From assembly GCF_016924665.1 (NCBI RefSeq), contig NZ_JAFFJT010000009.1:1-64000 (forward strand): DNA of 64,000 nt, written 5' to 3'. Source of the stretch: Nocardioides sp. SYSU D00038 (GTDB taxonomy: Bacteria; Actinomycetota; Actinomycetes; Propionibacteriales; Nocardioidaceae). The notes under the pieces are model-generated. The model did no database searches and was not told the DNA's origin. It saw nothing but the letters and a program-made list of their open reading frames with translations. Positions within the stretch are counted from its first letter, which is position 1. Every line of letters starts with the position of its first letter. The translations under genes were made by a program, and so were the position numbers. This document shows positions 15,628 through 28,600 of this stretch, one piece after another.

Positions 15628-17607
15628 TCAGAACCCCGGGAGCGATGAGACGACGAGGTCGAGCAGCTTGATGCCCGCGAAGGGGGCGACCAGGCCGCCG
15701 ACGCCGTACACGAACAGGTTGCGGCGCAGCAGCGCGGTGGCCGAGGACGGCCGGTAGCGCACCCCGCGCAGGGCGAGCGGGATCAGCGCGACGATGATGA
15801 GGGCGTTGAAGACGACGGCCGAGACGACAGCCGACTCCGGCGATGACAGCCGCATGATGTTGAGGACCCCGAGCTCGGGGAAGGCGACCACGAACATGGC
15901 CGGCAGGATCGCGAAGTACTTCGCCGCGTCGTTGGCCACCGAGAAGGTCGTGAGCGCCCCCCGGGTGATGAGCAGCTGCTTGCCGATCTCGACGACCTCG
16001 ATGAGCTTCGTCGGGTCGGAGTCGAGGTCGACCATGTTGCCGGCCTCCTTGGCTGCGGCCGTGCCCGAGCTCATGGCGACGCCGACGTCGGCCTGGGCGA
16101 GTGCAGGGGCGTCGTTGGTGCCGTCGCCGCACATCGCGACGAGGCGGCCGCCCTCCTGCTCCTGGCGGATCAGCGCCAGCTTGTCCTCCGGCGTCGCCTC
16201 CGCGAGGAAGTCGTCCACGCCCGCCTCGCGCGCGATGGCCGCGGCGGTGGTGGCGTTGTCGCCGGTGATCATGACCGTGCGGATGCCCATCGCCCGCAGC
16301 TCCTCGAACCGCTCGCGGATGCCGTCCTTGACGACGTCCTTGAGGTGGACGACGCCGAGCAGGCGCTCGCCCTGCGGTGATCGCTGCGCCACGACCAACG
16401 GCGTGCCGCCGGTGGAGCTGACCTCCGCGACGAGCTTCTCGAGCTCCGGGTCGCTGCCACCGGCCCACGTCGTCACCGCCGAGGCCGCCCCCTTGCGGAC
16501 CTCCCGACCGTCGGGAAGGTCGATGCCGCTCATCCGGGTGGTGGCGGTGAACTCGACCAGGACCGCACCGTCGGGCACGGCCCGCCGCTCCCCGACCAAC
16601 GCCAGGATGCTGCGGCCCTCGGGCGTCCCGTCGGCGAGCGAGGACAGCACCGCCGCCTCGGCGAGCTCGGCGGCCGGCACGCCGGTCAGCGGCAACAGCT
16701 CGGAGGCCTGCCGGTTGCCGTGGGTGATGGTGCCGGTCTTGTCGAGCAGCAGGACGTCGACGTCCCCCGCGGCCTCGACGGCGCGACCGGACATGGCGAG
16801 CACGTGGCGCCGGACCAGCCGGTCCATGCCGGCGATACCGATGGCCGACAGCAGCGCTCCGATCGTGGTCGGGATCAGGCAGACCAGCAGGGCGGTGAGG
16901 ATCAACGGCGACTGGTGGGCGTCGCTGCGGTCTGCGACGAAGTAGAGCGACACGCAGACGACCACGAAGATCGCGGTGAGCGAGGAGAGCAGGACGTTCA
17001 GGGCGATCTCGTTCGGCGTGCGTTGCCGCTCGGAGCCCTCGACCAGCGCGATCATCCGGTCCACGAAGGACTGGCCGGGTTCGCTCGTGATCCGCACGAC
17101 GATCTCGTCGGAGAGCACCACCGTGCCCCCGGTCACCGCGGAACGGTCGCCCCCGGACTCCCGGATCACCGGCGCGGACTCGCCGGTGACCGCCGACTCG
17201 TCGACCGAGGCGACACCCTCGACGACGTCGCCGTCGCCGGGGATCCGCTCCCCGGCCGCGACGACGACCACGTCGCCGGCGCGGAGCTCGCTGCTCGGAA
17301 CGACGTCGTAGCCCCCGTCGGGACGACGCCGGCGCGCTGTCGTCTCCTGCTGGAGCGCGCGGAGGCTGGCGGCCTGGGCCCGTCCCCGGCCCTCGGCGAC
17401 CGACTCCGCGAGCGCGCCGAAGAGCACGGTCAGCCAGAGCCAGACGGTGACGAGCCAGGCCGTGGTGCCGGGGTCGAGCACCGCCATCACCGTCGTCGCG
17501 GCCGCTCCGGCCTCGACGACCAGCATCACCGGCGTGCGGAGGAGCGTCCGCGGGTCGAGCTTGCGGAAGGCGCCCGGGAGGGCGTCCTTGACGTGGAGGG
17601 TGCTCAC
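15628..17607 (-). CDS. kdpB: Potassium-transporting ATPase subunit B (P-type ATPase)
   Basis: A 659-residue catalytic subunit of the Kdp high-affinity K+ pump. It has the phosphorylation motif [14 protein letters not shown], the actuator-loop [10 protein letters not shown], the hinge [19 protein letters not shown] and several membrane spans, as in type IA P-type ATPases. The GTG at 17607 ([17 protein letters not shown]) was selected because it overlaps the kdpA stop as GTGA and matches the usual short N-terminus; the frame is open much further upstream but that is a shadow of kdpA. Confidence 0.97.
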   Translation of the reverse strand: MSTLHVKDALPGAFRKLDPRTLLRTPVMLVVEAGAAATTVMAVLDPGTTAWLVTVWLWLTVLFGALAESVAEGRGRAQAASLRALQQETTARRRRPDGGYDVVPSSELRAGDVVVVAAGERIPGDGDVVEGVASVDESAVTGESAPVIRESGGDRSAVTGGTVVLSDEIVVRITSEPGQSFVDRMIALVEGSERQRTPNEIALNVLLSSLTAIFVVVCVSLYFVADRSDAHQSPLILTALLVCLIPTTIGALLSAIGIAGMDRLVRRHVLAMSGRAVEAAGDVDVLLLDKTGTITHGNRQASELLPLTGVPAAELAEAAVLSSLADGTPEGRSILALVGERRAVPDGAVLVEFTATTRMSGIDLPDGREVRKGAASAVTTWAGGSDPELEKLVAEVSSTGGTPLVVAQRSPQGERLLGVVHLKDVVKDGIRERFEELRAMGIRTVMITGDNATTAAAIAREAGVDDFLAEATPEDKLALIRQEQEGGRLVAMCGDGTNDAPALAQADVGVAMSSGTAAAKEAGNMVDLDSDPTKLIEVVEIGKQLLITRGALTTFSVANDAAKYFAILPAMFVVAFPELGVLNIMRLSSPESAVVSAVVFNALIIVALIPLALRGVRYRPSSATALLRRNLFVYGVGGLVAPFAGIKLLDLVVSSLPGF

Positions 17608-19268
17608 GAGAGGGACTCCACGATCGGGCCGAGGGCCAGCACGGGGACGTAGGTCAGGCCGACCACGACCAAGGCGACGCCCGAGAGGAGCGCCACGAAC
17701 AGCGGCGTGTGCGTGGGGAGGGTGCCGGCGCCCTGCGGCGACCGTGGTTGGGTCGCGAACCGGCCGGCGAGCGCGAGGACGAGGACCATCGGCAGGAACC
17801 GGCCGAGGAGCATCAGCATCCCGAGCAACGTGTTCCAGAACGGCGTCCCGGAGGTCAGTCCGCCGAAGCTGGAGCCGTTGTTGTTGGCGGCCGACGTGAC
17901 GGCGTAGAGCGCCTCGGAGAGCCCGTGCGGCCCGGTCTCCTGGAGTCCGGCGAGGCCGTCGTTCGTCGTGACGGCGACGGCGATGCCGGTGAGCACGAGC
18001 GCCGGCGTGGTCAGCACGTAGACGGCGACGAGCACGATCTCGCGCTGACCGATCTTCTTGCCGAGGTACTCCGGCGTACGGCCGACCATCAGGCCGCAGA
18101 GGAAGACCGTGACGATCGACAGCATCAACATGCCGTAGAGGCCCGAGCCCACGCCACCGGGCGCGATCTCGCCGAGCATCATGTTGAACATCGCGATGCC
18201 CCCGCCGGGAGCGGTGAGCGAGTCGTGCATGGCGTTGACCGCGCCGGTCGACGTCCCCGTCGTGGTGGCTGCGAAGAGCGCGGACGCGGCCTCGCCGAAG
18301 CGCACCTCCTTGCCCTCCATCGCGCCACCGGCGGCCGCGGGGGCCAGGCCGGGGCCGGCCATCTCCGACCAGGTGAGGAGCGCGACCGACGCGCCCCACA
18401 GCAGCCCCATCACGGCGAGGATCGCGCCCCCCTGGCGGCGGTCCCGGGCGATGAGGCCGAAGGCCCACGCCATCGCGAAGGGGATGACCAGCATGAGGAA
18501 GACCTGGAGCAGGTCGGTGAACGGCGTCGGGTTCTCGAACGGATGGGCGGAGTTCACGTTGTAGAAGCCGCCGCCGTTCGTGCCCAGCTGCTTGATCGCC
18601 TCCTGGCTGGCCACCGGGCCGCCCGTGATGGTCTGGCTGCCGCCGGTGAGGGTCTCGACCGTGCGGTTGCCGTTGAGGTTCTGGACCACGCCGGAAGCGA
18701 CCAGCAGCAGCGCCGACGCGACCGAGATCGGCAGCAGGACGCGCAGCACCACCCGCACCAGGTCGGACCAGAAGTTGCCGACCCGGCCCTCGGCCAGGCT
18801 GCGGTGCAGGCCACGGGCGAACGCCGCCGCGACGGCCACGCCGACCGCTGCCGAGACGAAGTTCTGCACGGTGAGGCCGGACATCTGCATGAGGTGGCCG
18901 ATGGTGACCTCGCCGGAGTACCACTGCCAGTTCGTGTTGCTCACGAAGCTGACCGCCGTGTTCCAGGCGCCGTCTGCGGGGAGACCCGCGAAGCCGAGGC
19001 TCAGGGGCAGGTGGTCCTGGAGGCGTCCGATCGAGTAGAGGAGCAACAGGCTCACCAGGGAGAAGCCGAGCACCGAGGCGGCGTAGGTCTTCCAGTGCTG
19101 GTCGGCGTCGGGGTCCACGCGGAGCACCCGGTAGGACGCACGCTCGACGGAGAGGTGCCTCTCGGAGGTGAGGACGTGGGCCAGGTAGCGCCCCAGGAGG
19201 GGCACGGCGACGGCCAGCGCGAGCAGCAGGACCGTCACCTGGCCGAGGGCGGGAGCGAGGCTGCTCAC
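17604..19268 (-). CDS. kdpA: Potassium-transporting ATPase subunit A
   Basis: A 554-residue channel-like K+-binding subunit with about ten membrane helices. Selectivity-filter-type loops are seen as [52 protein letters not shown] and [13 protein letters not shown], all typical of KdpA. The GTG at 19268 overlaps the kdpF stop by 4 bp; the in-frame sequence upstream encodes Arg-rich shadow rather than a transporter N-terminus. Confidence 0.97.
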   Translation of the reverse strand: MSSLAPALGQVTVLLLALAVAVPLLGRYLAHVLTSERHLSVERASYRVLRVDPDADQHWKTYAASVLGFSLVSLLLLYSIGRLQDHLPLSLGFAGLPADGAWNTAVSFVSNTNWQWYSGEVTIGHLMQMSGLTVQNFVSAAVGVAVAAAFARGLHRSLAEGRVGNFWSDLVRVVLRVLLPISVASALLLVASGVVQNLNGNRTVETLTGGSQTITGGPVASQEAIKQLGTNGGGFYNVNSAHPFENPTPFTDLLQVFLMLVIPFAMAWAFGLIARDRRQGGAILAVMGLLWGASVALLTWSEMAGPGLAPAAAGGAMEGKEVRFGEAASALFAATTTGTSTGAVNAMHDSLTAPGGGIAMFNMMLGEIAPGGVGSGLYGMLMLSIVTVFLCGLMVGRTPEYLGKKIGQREIVLVAVYVLTTPALVLTGIAVAVTTNDGLAGLQETGPHGLSEALYAVTSAANNNGSSFGGLTSGTPFWNTLLGMLMLLGRFLPMVLVLALAGRFATQPRSPQGAGTLPTHTPLFVALLSGVALVVVGLTYVPVLALGPIVESLS

Positions 19269-19357
19269 CGGGTGGGCCTCCGGTCGAGGAAGCCCACCAG
19301 CAGCGCGAGCAGCCCGAAGACCGCGACGGTCAGGAGCACGTAGATGACATCGGGCAC
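19265..19357 (-). CDS. kdpF: KdpF small membrane subunit
   Basis: A 30-codon gene that completes the operon. It reads [20 protein letters not shown] followed by [10 protein letters not shown]: one hydrophobic helix with a basic end, typical of KdpF, the lipid-like stabilising subunit of KdpFABC. AGGAAGG lies just upstream of GTG 19357, and the stop overlaps kdpA's GTG as GTGA. It is too short for ordinary gene calling but position, length and composition all match. Confidence 0.93.
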   Translation of the reverse strand: MPDVIYVLLTVAVFGLLALLVGFLDRRPTR

Positions 19358-19398
19358 ACGACCTTCCTAGATCCGTCGAGGGCCCGACCAAGCCCGCC

Positions 19399-19446
19399 TT
19401 GATGGTTCCTTGACGGGCACCGTCGGCTTCTTGACGCGGAATTGAC
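19399..19446. promoter_or_regulatory. Putative KdpE operator: four TTGAC/TTGAT half-sites
   Basis: Half-sites TTGAT (19399), TTGAC (19410), TTGAC (19431) and TTGAC (19442) are arranged as two direct-repeat pairs, each with an 11-bp period, the pairs being 21 bp apart. OmpR-family regulators such as KdpE typically bind direct repeats with about 11-bp spacing. The array is 42 to 89 bp upstream of kdpF and on the minus strand reads GTCAA/ATCAA. Confidence 0.6.
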
Positions 19447-19693
19447 GGTCACCGGCCCGACCGCCTGGTCCGGGCAGGACGGTCCAGCGTCGCCGTCGCT
19501 ACGGCCGGGCAGCGGTGGGTGAGCCCCGAAACCAACCGTCCCGACCGAGGCCTACACACCGCTCCCAGCCCGGGTCACGCCCAGTCACACGAACCACTTG
19601 AGTTTCCCGATTCGCCTGCGGCGGCCGCGAGGTTCGACCTAGCGTCCGAGTACGTCCCGGAAGCTCCCGCCGGGCGATGGGGAAGGAACTCTC

Positions 19694-22600
19694 ATGGCTC
19701 TCCGCCGGCACATCACCTCGCCCTCCTGGCGCTCGCTCAGCACCACGGTCGTCACGACCATCGCACTCCTGGTCGGGCCGCTGGCGTACACCGGCACGGC
19801 CGGGGAACCGTCCGACCCCGGGGCGCCCCCCGCCGCTGCTGCGACTCCGAACGCCGACGAGGGCACCGCGGACCCGTCGGCCGGGGACCCCGGTGACCCG
19901 TCGCAGCAGCCGACCTCCTCCACGCCGGCCCCCTCCGCGCCGACCTCCTCGACGGGTACGACGACGGACTCCGGCACCGACGCTCCCGAGCGGGACGCCG
20001 AGCCGACACCTGCCGGCAAGGGTCCGGCGGCTGGCCGCGGAGTGGGAAGCAGCGCGGCGGCGGCAGCGGACACCCCGACCGGCTGCGGCTACGGCGTGGG
20101 GGGTCAGTTCGCCAGCACCATCTGCTGGGTCGACATGGCGGGGTACGACGACGCCCAGGCCCGCACCGGCGCCGGCCAGGACATGTCGGTCTCGCTGCCG
20201 GGCGGCTACACGCTGAGCTTCAACGTCAGGACGACGGTCGTGCCCGGGATGAACGGGGCACCCGTGGCCGCGGTGACCACACCCATCGAGAAGAACCCGA
20301 CCACCGGGGACTCGCGGTTCGCCTTCGGGTCGGAGGCCTACCGGAACATCCCGGGCCGTCCGTCGCTCTACAGCCAGGGTGGCGTCGCGGGCACCAAGGG
20401 CCTGGACGTGTCGCTGACCGACATCGAGATGACCGACTCCGCGGGCGGCGCGGTGACGTCGTTCGCCTTCGTCGCGACCGACACCGAGGACAACATCGGC
20501 GGCGAGAGCCTGCGCTGGACCTCGGACAAGACCCTCAACCTCATCGAGGCCCTGTCGACCAGCACCACCAAGGGCTGCCAGCCCTCCAGCACCACTGGCC
20601 TGGGGACGACGACCGTCGACTGCACCGGCGTGGGCGCTCCCAGCAGCCTGGCCAACAAGTCCCGGTCGATCCTCGTCTCCGCCGACGCACCGAACAACTT
20701 CGCGCTGCGGTGGATCACCTGCTGCCAGTCCGGGATCGCGTTCGGCGTGCAGACCTCCTCGATCGAGGTCGTCAAGCAGGTGGACGGTCGCGTCGCCGCG
20801 GCGGACTCCTTCGACGTCTCGCTCACCTCGCCCAGCGGCAGCCGGCTCGCGACCGCGACGACCGGTCCGGCCACCTCGGCCGCCTCGGCCACCACCGGCC
20901 CGGTCGTGGTGATCCCGCCCAACGACGACGCGCCGTTCACGCTCACCGACGCGGCGACTCCCGGGTCGGGCACCGACCCCGGCGGCTACACACGCTCGTG
21001 GACCTGCACGCGCAACGGCGTCCCGTTCCCGCCGCAGCCGTCGGCGTCGGCGGCGTCGATCGCCGTGCCCGCCGGCGTCGGCGATCAGGTCGTCTGCACG
21101 GTCACCAACACCGGCCCCGCCACCGACCGCGCCGACGCGCCCGCGTCGTACGGCACCACGACCGCGAACGACGGCGCGGCCCACCGGATCGTGGGCTACA
21201 ACCCCACGGCCGGCACCGCCCCGCTCATGCTCGGTGCGCGGGTCGACACCGACCCGGACGGCGCCCCCGGTGCCGCGTCCGACGGCGACGACACCGCAGG
21301 CGTCGACGACGAGGACGGTGTGCACTTCAGCACCGACGTCACCGCGGCGGGCCGGTTGGAGACGGTGTTCGTCACCGCATCGGCAGCCGGCTTCCTCAAC
21401 GGGTGGGTCGACTACGACCGCGACGGCACCTTCGAGGCGGCCGAGCGCCTGTTCACCGACACCCCGGTGACCGCCGGCGTCAACCGGCTGACCTACACCG
21501 TGCCGTCGGGCGCCGCCTTCGTCGCCGGACCGGCCCACGCACGCTTCCGCTTCTCCGGTGCTGCCGGCCAGGTCACCGGGCCGACGGGCACGGCGCCGAA
21601 CGGTGAGGTCGAGGACTACGCGCGCACCCTGTTCGACCCGCAGGCCGCGGCGCTCGAGCAGTGCCCGGTCGGCTCGCAGCCGCAGCCGGTCTCGATCATC
21701 CAGAACCCGTCGTTCGAGACCCGGACGGGCACGTTCGCCAACAGCTCCTCGGCCAACACCATCAACTTCGCGCAGAGCTGGTACGACGCGCACAGCACCG
21801 GCGGGCAGTACCACGTCTTCTCGCCCACGTTCGACTCCGGCCCCGGCGAGGCGACGATGCCGTTCCGCGCGGGTGCGGACGGCTACGGCTTCCTGGGCGG
21901 CCACACCACGACGGTCACCGGCTCCAACGACGCCGGCGAGGGCGCGACCAACACCCTGGTCACCCCGCTCGCGCCCGGTACGGAGTACGTCGGGTTCTTC
22001 TCGGTCGGCGCCGGCGGCTACAGCCGTGCCGGATCGGGCTACCTCCGCGTCTTCGGGGTCAGCAACCGGAACATCGGTTCCGTCCCGCAGAGCGGGGTCG
22101 TCAACCCGACCGCGAGCAACCAGGAGCCGCTGGCCGCGACTCCCGTCGTCGCCCCGGCGCCCGCCGGCACGCGCGCGCAGTGGCGGACCGCGACGTTCGA
22201 GTTCACGCCGGCCGCGGCCTGGCCCTACCTCCGCGTCGAGGCCCGCAACGCCGTGCCGGCCAACAACGGCACCGTCGCCGGCCAGGCGTGGATGAGCTTC
22301 GACGACTTCCAGCTGTTCGCGTGCAACCCGGTGCCCGCCGACTTCGGTGACGCCGCCGGCTCGTTCGGCACGACGGTCGCCCAGGAGGGTCCGCGCCACC
22401 TGATCACCGGCTACGACGCCGATGCCAACACCTCCACGCTGATGATCGGCGCGACCGTCGACGACGAGACCGAGGGCGCCCCCGGTCCGGGCGCCGACGG
22501 CGACGACACCGCCGGCACCGACGACGAGGACGTGGCCACGGTCGCGGTCGCGCCCGGGGCCAGCACCGCCACGACGACCGTCCCGGTCACGAACACCACC

Positions 22601-25600
22601 GGCACCACCGCCACCCTGCACGGCTGGATCGACACCAACGACAACGGCACCTTCCAGGCGTCGGAGAGCGCCTCGGTCGCCGTCCCTGACGGTGCCTCCA
22701 GCGCCTCCCTGAGCTGGGCCGGCCTGCCTCCCGCGACGGATGGCGCGCGTCCCGTCGTCCGGCTCCGACTCACCACGGCAGCCCTGACCGACAACACGAC
22801 GACCGCGAGCGTGGACGAGCGCGCGCTGGGCGGCGCGCCCGACGGAGAGGTCGAGGACCTCCTCGCCACGGTCGCCACGCTCCTGCCCGACGACTGCGTC
22901 AACCCGTTCGTGGAGGACTTCGGCACCGGTCCGCGCGGACCGCTGCCGGCAGGCCAGACGACGTACACCTACTCGCCGTCCGGTGCGGTCGTCGACGGCT
23001 CCTACGCCCTGGTCCCCGGGGCCAGCACCGCCTACGGCAACTGGTGGTGGACCACCGACGACCACACGCCCGGCGACGCCGCCGGACGACTGATGCTGAT
23101 CAACGCCTCAGTCGAGCCCGGCAAGTTCTTCTCCAAGACCTTCACGGGCCTGACCGCCGGAACGCAGTACGAGTTCTCGGCCTGGATCATGAACGGCAAC
23201 GGGCGAGCCGTCGCGATCCTCCCGAACGTGACCTTCCGGGTCGTGGACCCCGCCACCGGTGACGTCCTGAGCCAGATGAACACCGGCAACCTGCCACTCA
23301 CCATCGGTAGCGGACCCATCTGGAAGCCGTTCGGGCTGAAGTTCGAAGCCACCCAGGCCACGGCTCGCCTCGAGCTGGTCAACAACGCGCCCGGCGGCAA
23401 CGGCAACGACCTGATGATCGACGACGTGGCCGTCGCGCCCACCTGCGAGCACGGCGACGCACCCGACACCTACGGCACCCTCAACGCATCCGACGGACCG
23501 GTCCACGGCCGCGGCACCGACCTGCGACTGGGCGCCGGCATCGACTACGAGGGCGACGGCCTGCCCGCGGGCAACGCGGGCGGGGACGACGCCAACGCCA
23601 GCGACGACGAGGACGGTGTGGCTGCCCTGTCGGTCACGACCGGCACCTCGCCCACCGCCGAGGTCACGGTGACCAACACGACCGGAACCCCGGCGACCCT
23701 GGCCGGATGGATCGACCTCGACAAGTCCGGGACCTTCGACGCCGACGAGCGCGCGACCGCCACGGTCGCGCCGGGCACCACCGGTGGCACGTCGACCCTG
23801 ACCTGGTCCGGGACCGTGACCACCACGCAGCACACCTACGCACGGTTCCGCGTCTTCCCGGGCGCCGTCGCCAGTCCCTCGCCCCTCGGCGCCGCGACCG
23901 CCGGTGAGGTCGAGGACCACCCGGTCACGACGCTCAACCCGTCGCTGAGCCTGACCAAGACCTCCGACGCCACCGCGAGCAGCGGCCCCGGCGACACCGT
24001 CACCTACACGGTGACGCTGACCAACACCGGCACCGGCGCGTTCACCGCCGGCAACCCGGCCCGGGTCGTCGACGACCTCACCGGTGTGCTCGACGACGCC
24101 ACCTACCAGGGCGACGCCGTCGCCACCGTCGACGGCACGGCGGTCACCGCGCCGACGTACGCCGAGCCGCGGCTCACCTGGTCCGGCCCGCTCGCGGCCG
24201 GGAGGTCCGTCGTCCTCACCTACTCCGTCGAGCTCGAGGGCGGCGGCGACGGTCACGTGCGCAACACCGCGTTCGTGCCGCCCGCCGGCACCCCGGACCC
24301 GCCGACGCCGGACTGCGCGCAGACGGCGCGGCCGTGCGCCACCACGACGTCGGAGCTGCCGAAGCTGTCGATCCGCAAGACGTCGAACCGCACCCAGCTG
24401 CCCGCCGTCGGCCAGCAGATCACCTACACCGTCGAGGTCGAGAACACCGGGCTCGGCGCGTTCACGGCCTCCCACCCGGCGACGTTCTCCGACGACCTGG
24501 GCGAGGTGCTGGACGACGCGACGATGACCCAGGGGGACGTGTCGGCCGACCGCGGCACGGCCACCTTCTCCTCGCCCGACCTGACCTGGTCCGGCGAGCT
24601 GCCCCCCGGCGAGTCCGCCACGATCACCTACACGCTGACCTACACCGGCGCGGGTGACCAGCAGCTCGACAACAGCGCCTGCGTGCCGGTGGAGGAAGCG
24701 GCCGACCCGACCGACGTCTGCCGCACCGTCTCCGTGCCGGGCTCCGGCCTGCGCCACGACAAGAGCGTCGACCCGGTGTCCGGGACGCCCGTCGACGAGG
24801 ACCAGGTCCTCACCTACACGCTCACGTTCGAGAACGTCGGCAACGCCGCGGCCACCGTCGACACGAGCGACGACCTGGCCGGCGTCCTCGACGACGCCGA
24901 GCTCGTCGGCACCCCGGACGCCGGCGCCGGCCTGACGGCGACCGTGAACGGCACCCGGCTCGAGATCGGGGGCAGCGTCCCCGCCGGCCAGACCCGCACC
25001 GTGACCTACCAGGTCCGGGTGCGCGCCTACGCCGACCAGGGCGACCACCGACTGACCAACGTGCTCGCCTGCGAGCCGAGCGAGCCCGCCGGGTGCGCTC
25101 CGGAGACCACCACGAACCCGGTGCGGCACCTCACGCTCACCAAGACCTCCGACGCCACGGCGGACAGCCGTCCCGGCGACCAGGTCACCTACACGGTCAC
25201 CGCCGAGAACGACGGTGAGGGCGACTGGACCGCGCTCGACCCCGCCACCCTGGTCGACGACCTCACCGGGGTGCTGGACGACGCCGAGTACGACGGCACC
25301 GCCACCGCCAGCGCCGGCACCACGTCGTACGTGCAGCCGCGACTGCGGTGGACCGGGCCGATCGCGCACGGCGAGACCGTCACGATCGAGTACACCGTCA
25401 CCCTGACGGGGGGCGGTGACGGGCAGGTCGACAACGTGGTCTGGCAGCCTGCCACGCCCGGCAACCCCGGGCCCACGCCGGACTGCGCCACGACCACCCG
25501 ACCGTGCGCCACCTCCGGCCACGACCTGCCCAAGCTGACGATCAGGAAGTCGTCGAACCGCGCCCAGCTCCCCGCGGCCGGCAACAAGATCACCTACACC

Positions 25601-28600
25601 GTCACGGTCGCCAACCCCGGCCCCGGCAGCTACACCGCCGCCGAGCCCGCGACGTTCACCGACGACCTCTCCGACGTGCTGGACGACGCCACCTTCGACG
25701 CCGGATCCATCAGCGCGTCCACGGGTGCGGCCGCCCTCACCGGCACCACGCTGACGTGGACGGGCGCCCTCCCCGCCGGTGGGTCGGTCACGGTCACCTA
25801 CACGCTGACCTACCAGGAGACCGGCAACCTGGTGGTCGACAATCGCGCCTGCATCCCCGTCGACGAGGCGCTCGACCCCGACGACGTCTGCCGCACCGTG
25901 CACACCCCCGGGTCCGGGCTGCGCCAGACCAAGCGCGTCGACCCGCGCACCGGGACCGCGGTGGTCGAGGGGCAGGTGCTCACCTACACCCTCGCGTTCG
26001 AGAACGTCGGGCCCGCGGCCGCGGTGGTCGACACGATCGACGACCTCTCCGGCGTCGTCGACGACGCGGACCTGCTCACCGACTCGATCACTGCCGAGGC
26101 GGGCCTCACCGCCGCGCCCGGCGCCGGAGGCGACGAGCTGGTCGTCACCGGCTCGGTGCCCACCGGCGAGACCCTCACCGTCACCTACCAGGTGCGCGTC
26201 CGCGACTTCGCGGACCAGGGCGACCACGTCGTCACCAACGCGCTCGCCTGCCAGCCGGGCGACCCGCAGCCCTGCGACCCGACCACCACGACCAACCCCG
26301 TCCGGCACCTGCAGGTCTCGAAGACCTCCGACGCCACCGCGTCCAGCAAGCCGGGCGACACCGTGACCTACACGGTCCGGCTGCTCAACGACGGCACCGG
26401 TGACTACACGGCCGCCGCCCCCGCTGCGGTGGTCGACGACCTGACCGGCGTGCTCGACGACGCGACCTTCGACGGCTCCGCCAACGCCAGCGACGGCCCG
26501 GCGCCGTCGTACGACGAGCCGCGGCTGTCGTGGAGCGGGCCGCTGGCCGCGGGCGACGAGGTGCGCATCACCTACGAGGTCGTCCTCACCGGTGGCGGCG
26601 ACGGGGTGGTCCGCAACGTCGCCTGGGCGCCGACCGACCCGACCGACCCCGGGCCGACCCCGGACTGCGCCGCCGGCTCCGAGCCGTGCGCCACCGAGAC
26701 GTTCGACCTGCCGAAGCTCACCGTCGACAAGACCGCCGACCGCGCCGACCTGCCGGCCGTCGGCGAGACGGTCACCTACACGGTCCGCGTCACCAGCGCC
26801 GGCCCGGGCGTCTACACCACCGAGCACCCGGCGTCGTTCACCGACGACCTCTCCGACGTGACCGACGACGGCATCGTGGGCACCCCCACCGCCACCGTGG
26901 GTGACGCCACGATCAGCGGTGACACGCTGTCGTGGACGGGCGCCCTCGGTGCGGCCGGCGAGTTCGCCGACATCAGCTACACCGTCACCTACCGGGCCAC
27001 CGGCGATCGGGTGCTCGCGAACACCGCCTGCGTCCCTGCCGACGAGGCCCAGCTGCCCGGCGCCGCCTGCGACACCGTCTCGGTCCCCGGCTCCGGCCTG
27101 ATGCACCGCAAGTCGGTGGACCCGGCGTCGGGCACCGCGGTGGAGGTCGGCGACAGGCTGACCTACACCCTGACCTTCGACAACACCCAAGGTCGGGCCG
27201 CCGCGACGGTGGACACCACCGACGACCTCACGGCGGTGCTGGACGACGCCGCCTTCGACGCCGGCTCGATCACCGCCGGCGCCGGCCTCGGCGCCACCCG
27301 CGACGGCGACACCCTGGCGGTGACCGGGACCGTGCCCGCCGGCGCGACCCGCACGGTGACCTACTCGGTCACGGTCCGGCCGTTCGCCGAGCAGGGCGAC
27401 CACGTGCTGCGCAACGCGCTGGCCTGCGAGCCGGGCGACCCGGCACCCTGCGCACCGGCGACCACCACCAACCCGGTGCGCCACCTCACGCTGAGCAAGG
27501 TGCAGACCTCGCCCTCGGCGCCCGACACCGGCGACCAGGTGACCTACGAGGTCGTCGTGCACAACGACGGCGCGGGCGACTACACCGCCGCCGACCCGGC
27601 CGAGGTGGTCGACGACCTGACCGAGGTGCTCGACGACGCCACCTGGGACGGCACCGCCGCCGCCACGGCCGGCACGGTCGGCTTCGTCGCGCCCGAGCTG
27701 ACCTGGACCGGGGCCCTGGCCCACGGGGCGAGCGCCACCATCACCTATTCGGTCACGGTGACGAACCTCGGGGACCACGAGCTGACCAACACCGCCGCGG
27801 TCGTCGGCTGCGACCTCGACGAGTGCAACCCGGACCCGGTGGTGACGTCGCTGCCGCACGTCGTTGCCTCGAAGACCACCGTGCCGCCCACCGGCACCGA
27901 CCTCGGCGAGGGCGACCTGGTCACCTACACGCTGTCGTGGACCAACGACGGCTCCGCCGCGGGTGTGGTCGACGCCACCGACGACCTGTCCGAGGTGCTC
28001 GACGACGCCGTGCTGGTCGACGGTCCTGCGACCTCGAGCCCCGGGGTCGTGACGAACCTCGACGGCGCCGAGCTGCGGGTCACCGGCCCGATCGCGGTCG
28101 GTGCGACCGTCACCGTGACCTACCAGGTGCGGGTGCGGCCCGACGGCACCCGCGGGGACAACCGCCAGGCGAACGTGCTGAGCCCCGACACCCCGCAGGT
28201 CACCTGCACCGACGGCACCTGCCAGCCCGTGCCACCCCCCGCCACCTCGCACCTTCTCGGCGAGCTGGACGACTGGAAGACCGCCGACCCCGCGGGCGGG
28301 ACGATGGTCCAGGCGGGCGACCGGGTCACCTACACGCTGCACCTCACCAACACCGGCACGGCTCCGGTCGAGGTCGCCCGCGACGACGTGCTGACCCGGG
28401 TGCTCGACGACGCGACCCTGGTGAGCGCCCCGCGGTCGTCCGACCCGGCGCTGACGGTCGGTGCGGTCACCGGCGGTCGGTTCTCGGTGACCGGCACGCT
28501 CGACCCGCAGCAGACCGTCACGGTGAGCTACGTCGTGCGGGTCAAGCCGCAGTCGCAGCAGGGCGACCGGCGCCTTGGCAACTTCCTCGTCGACCAGGGT

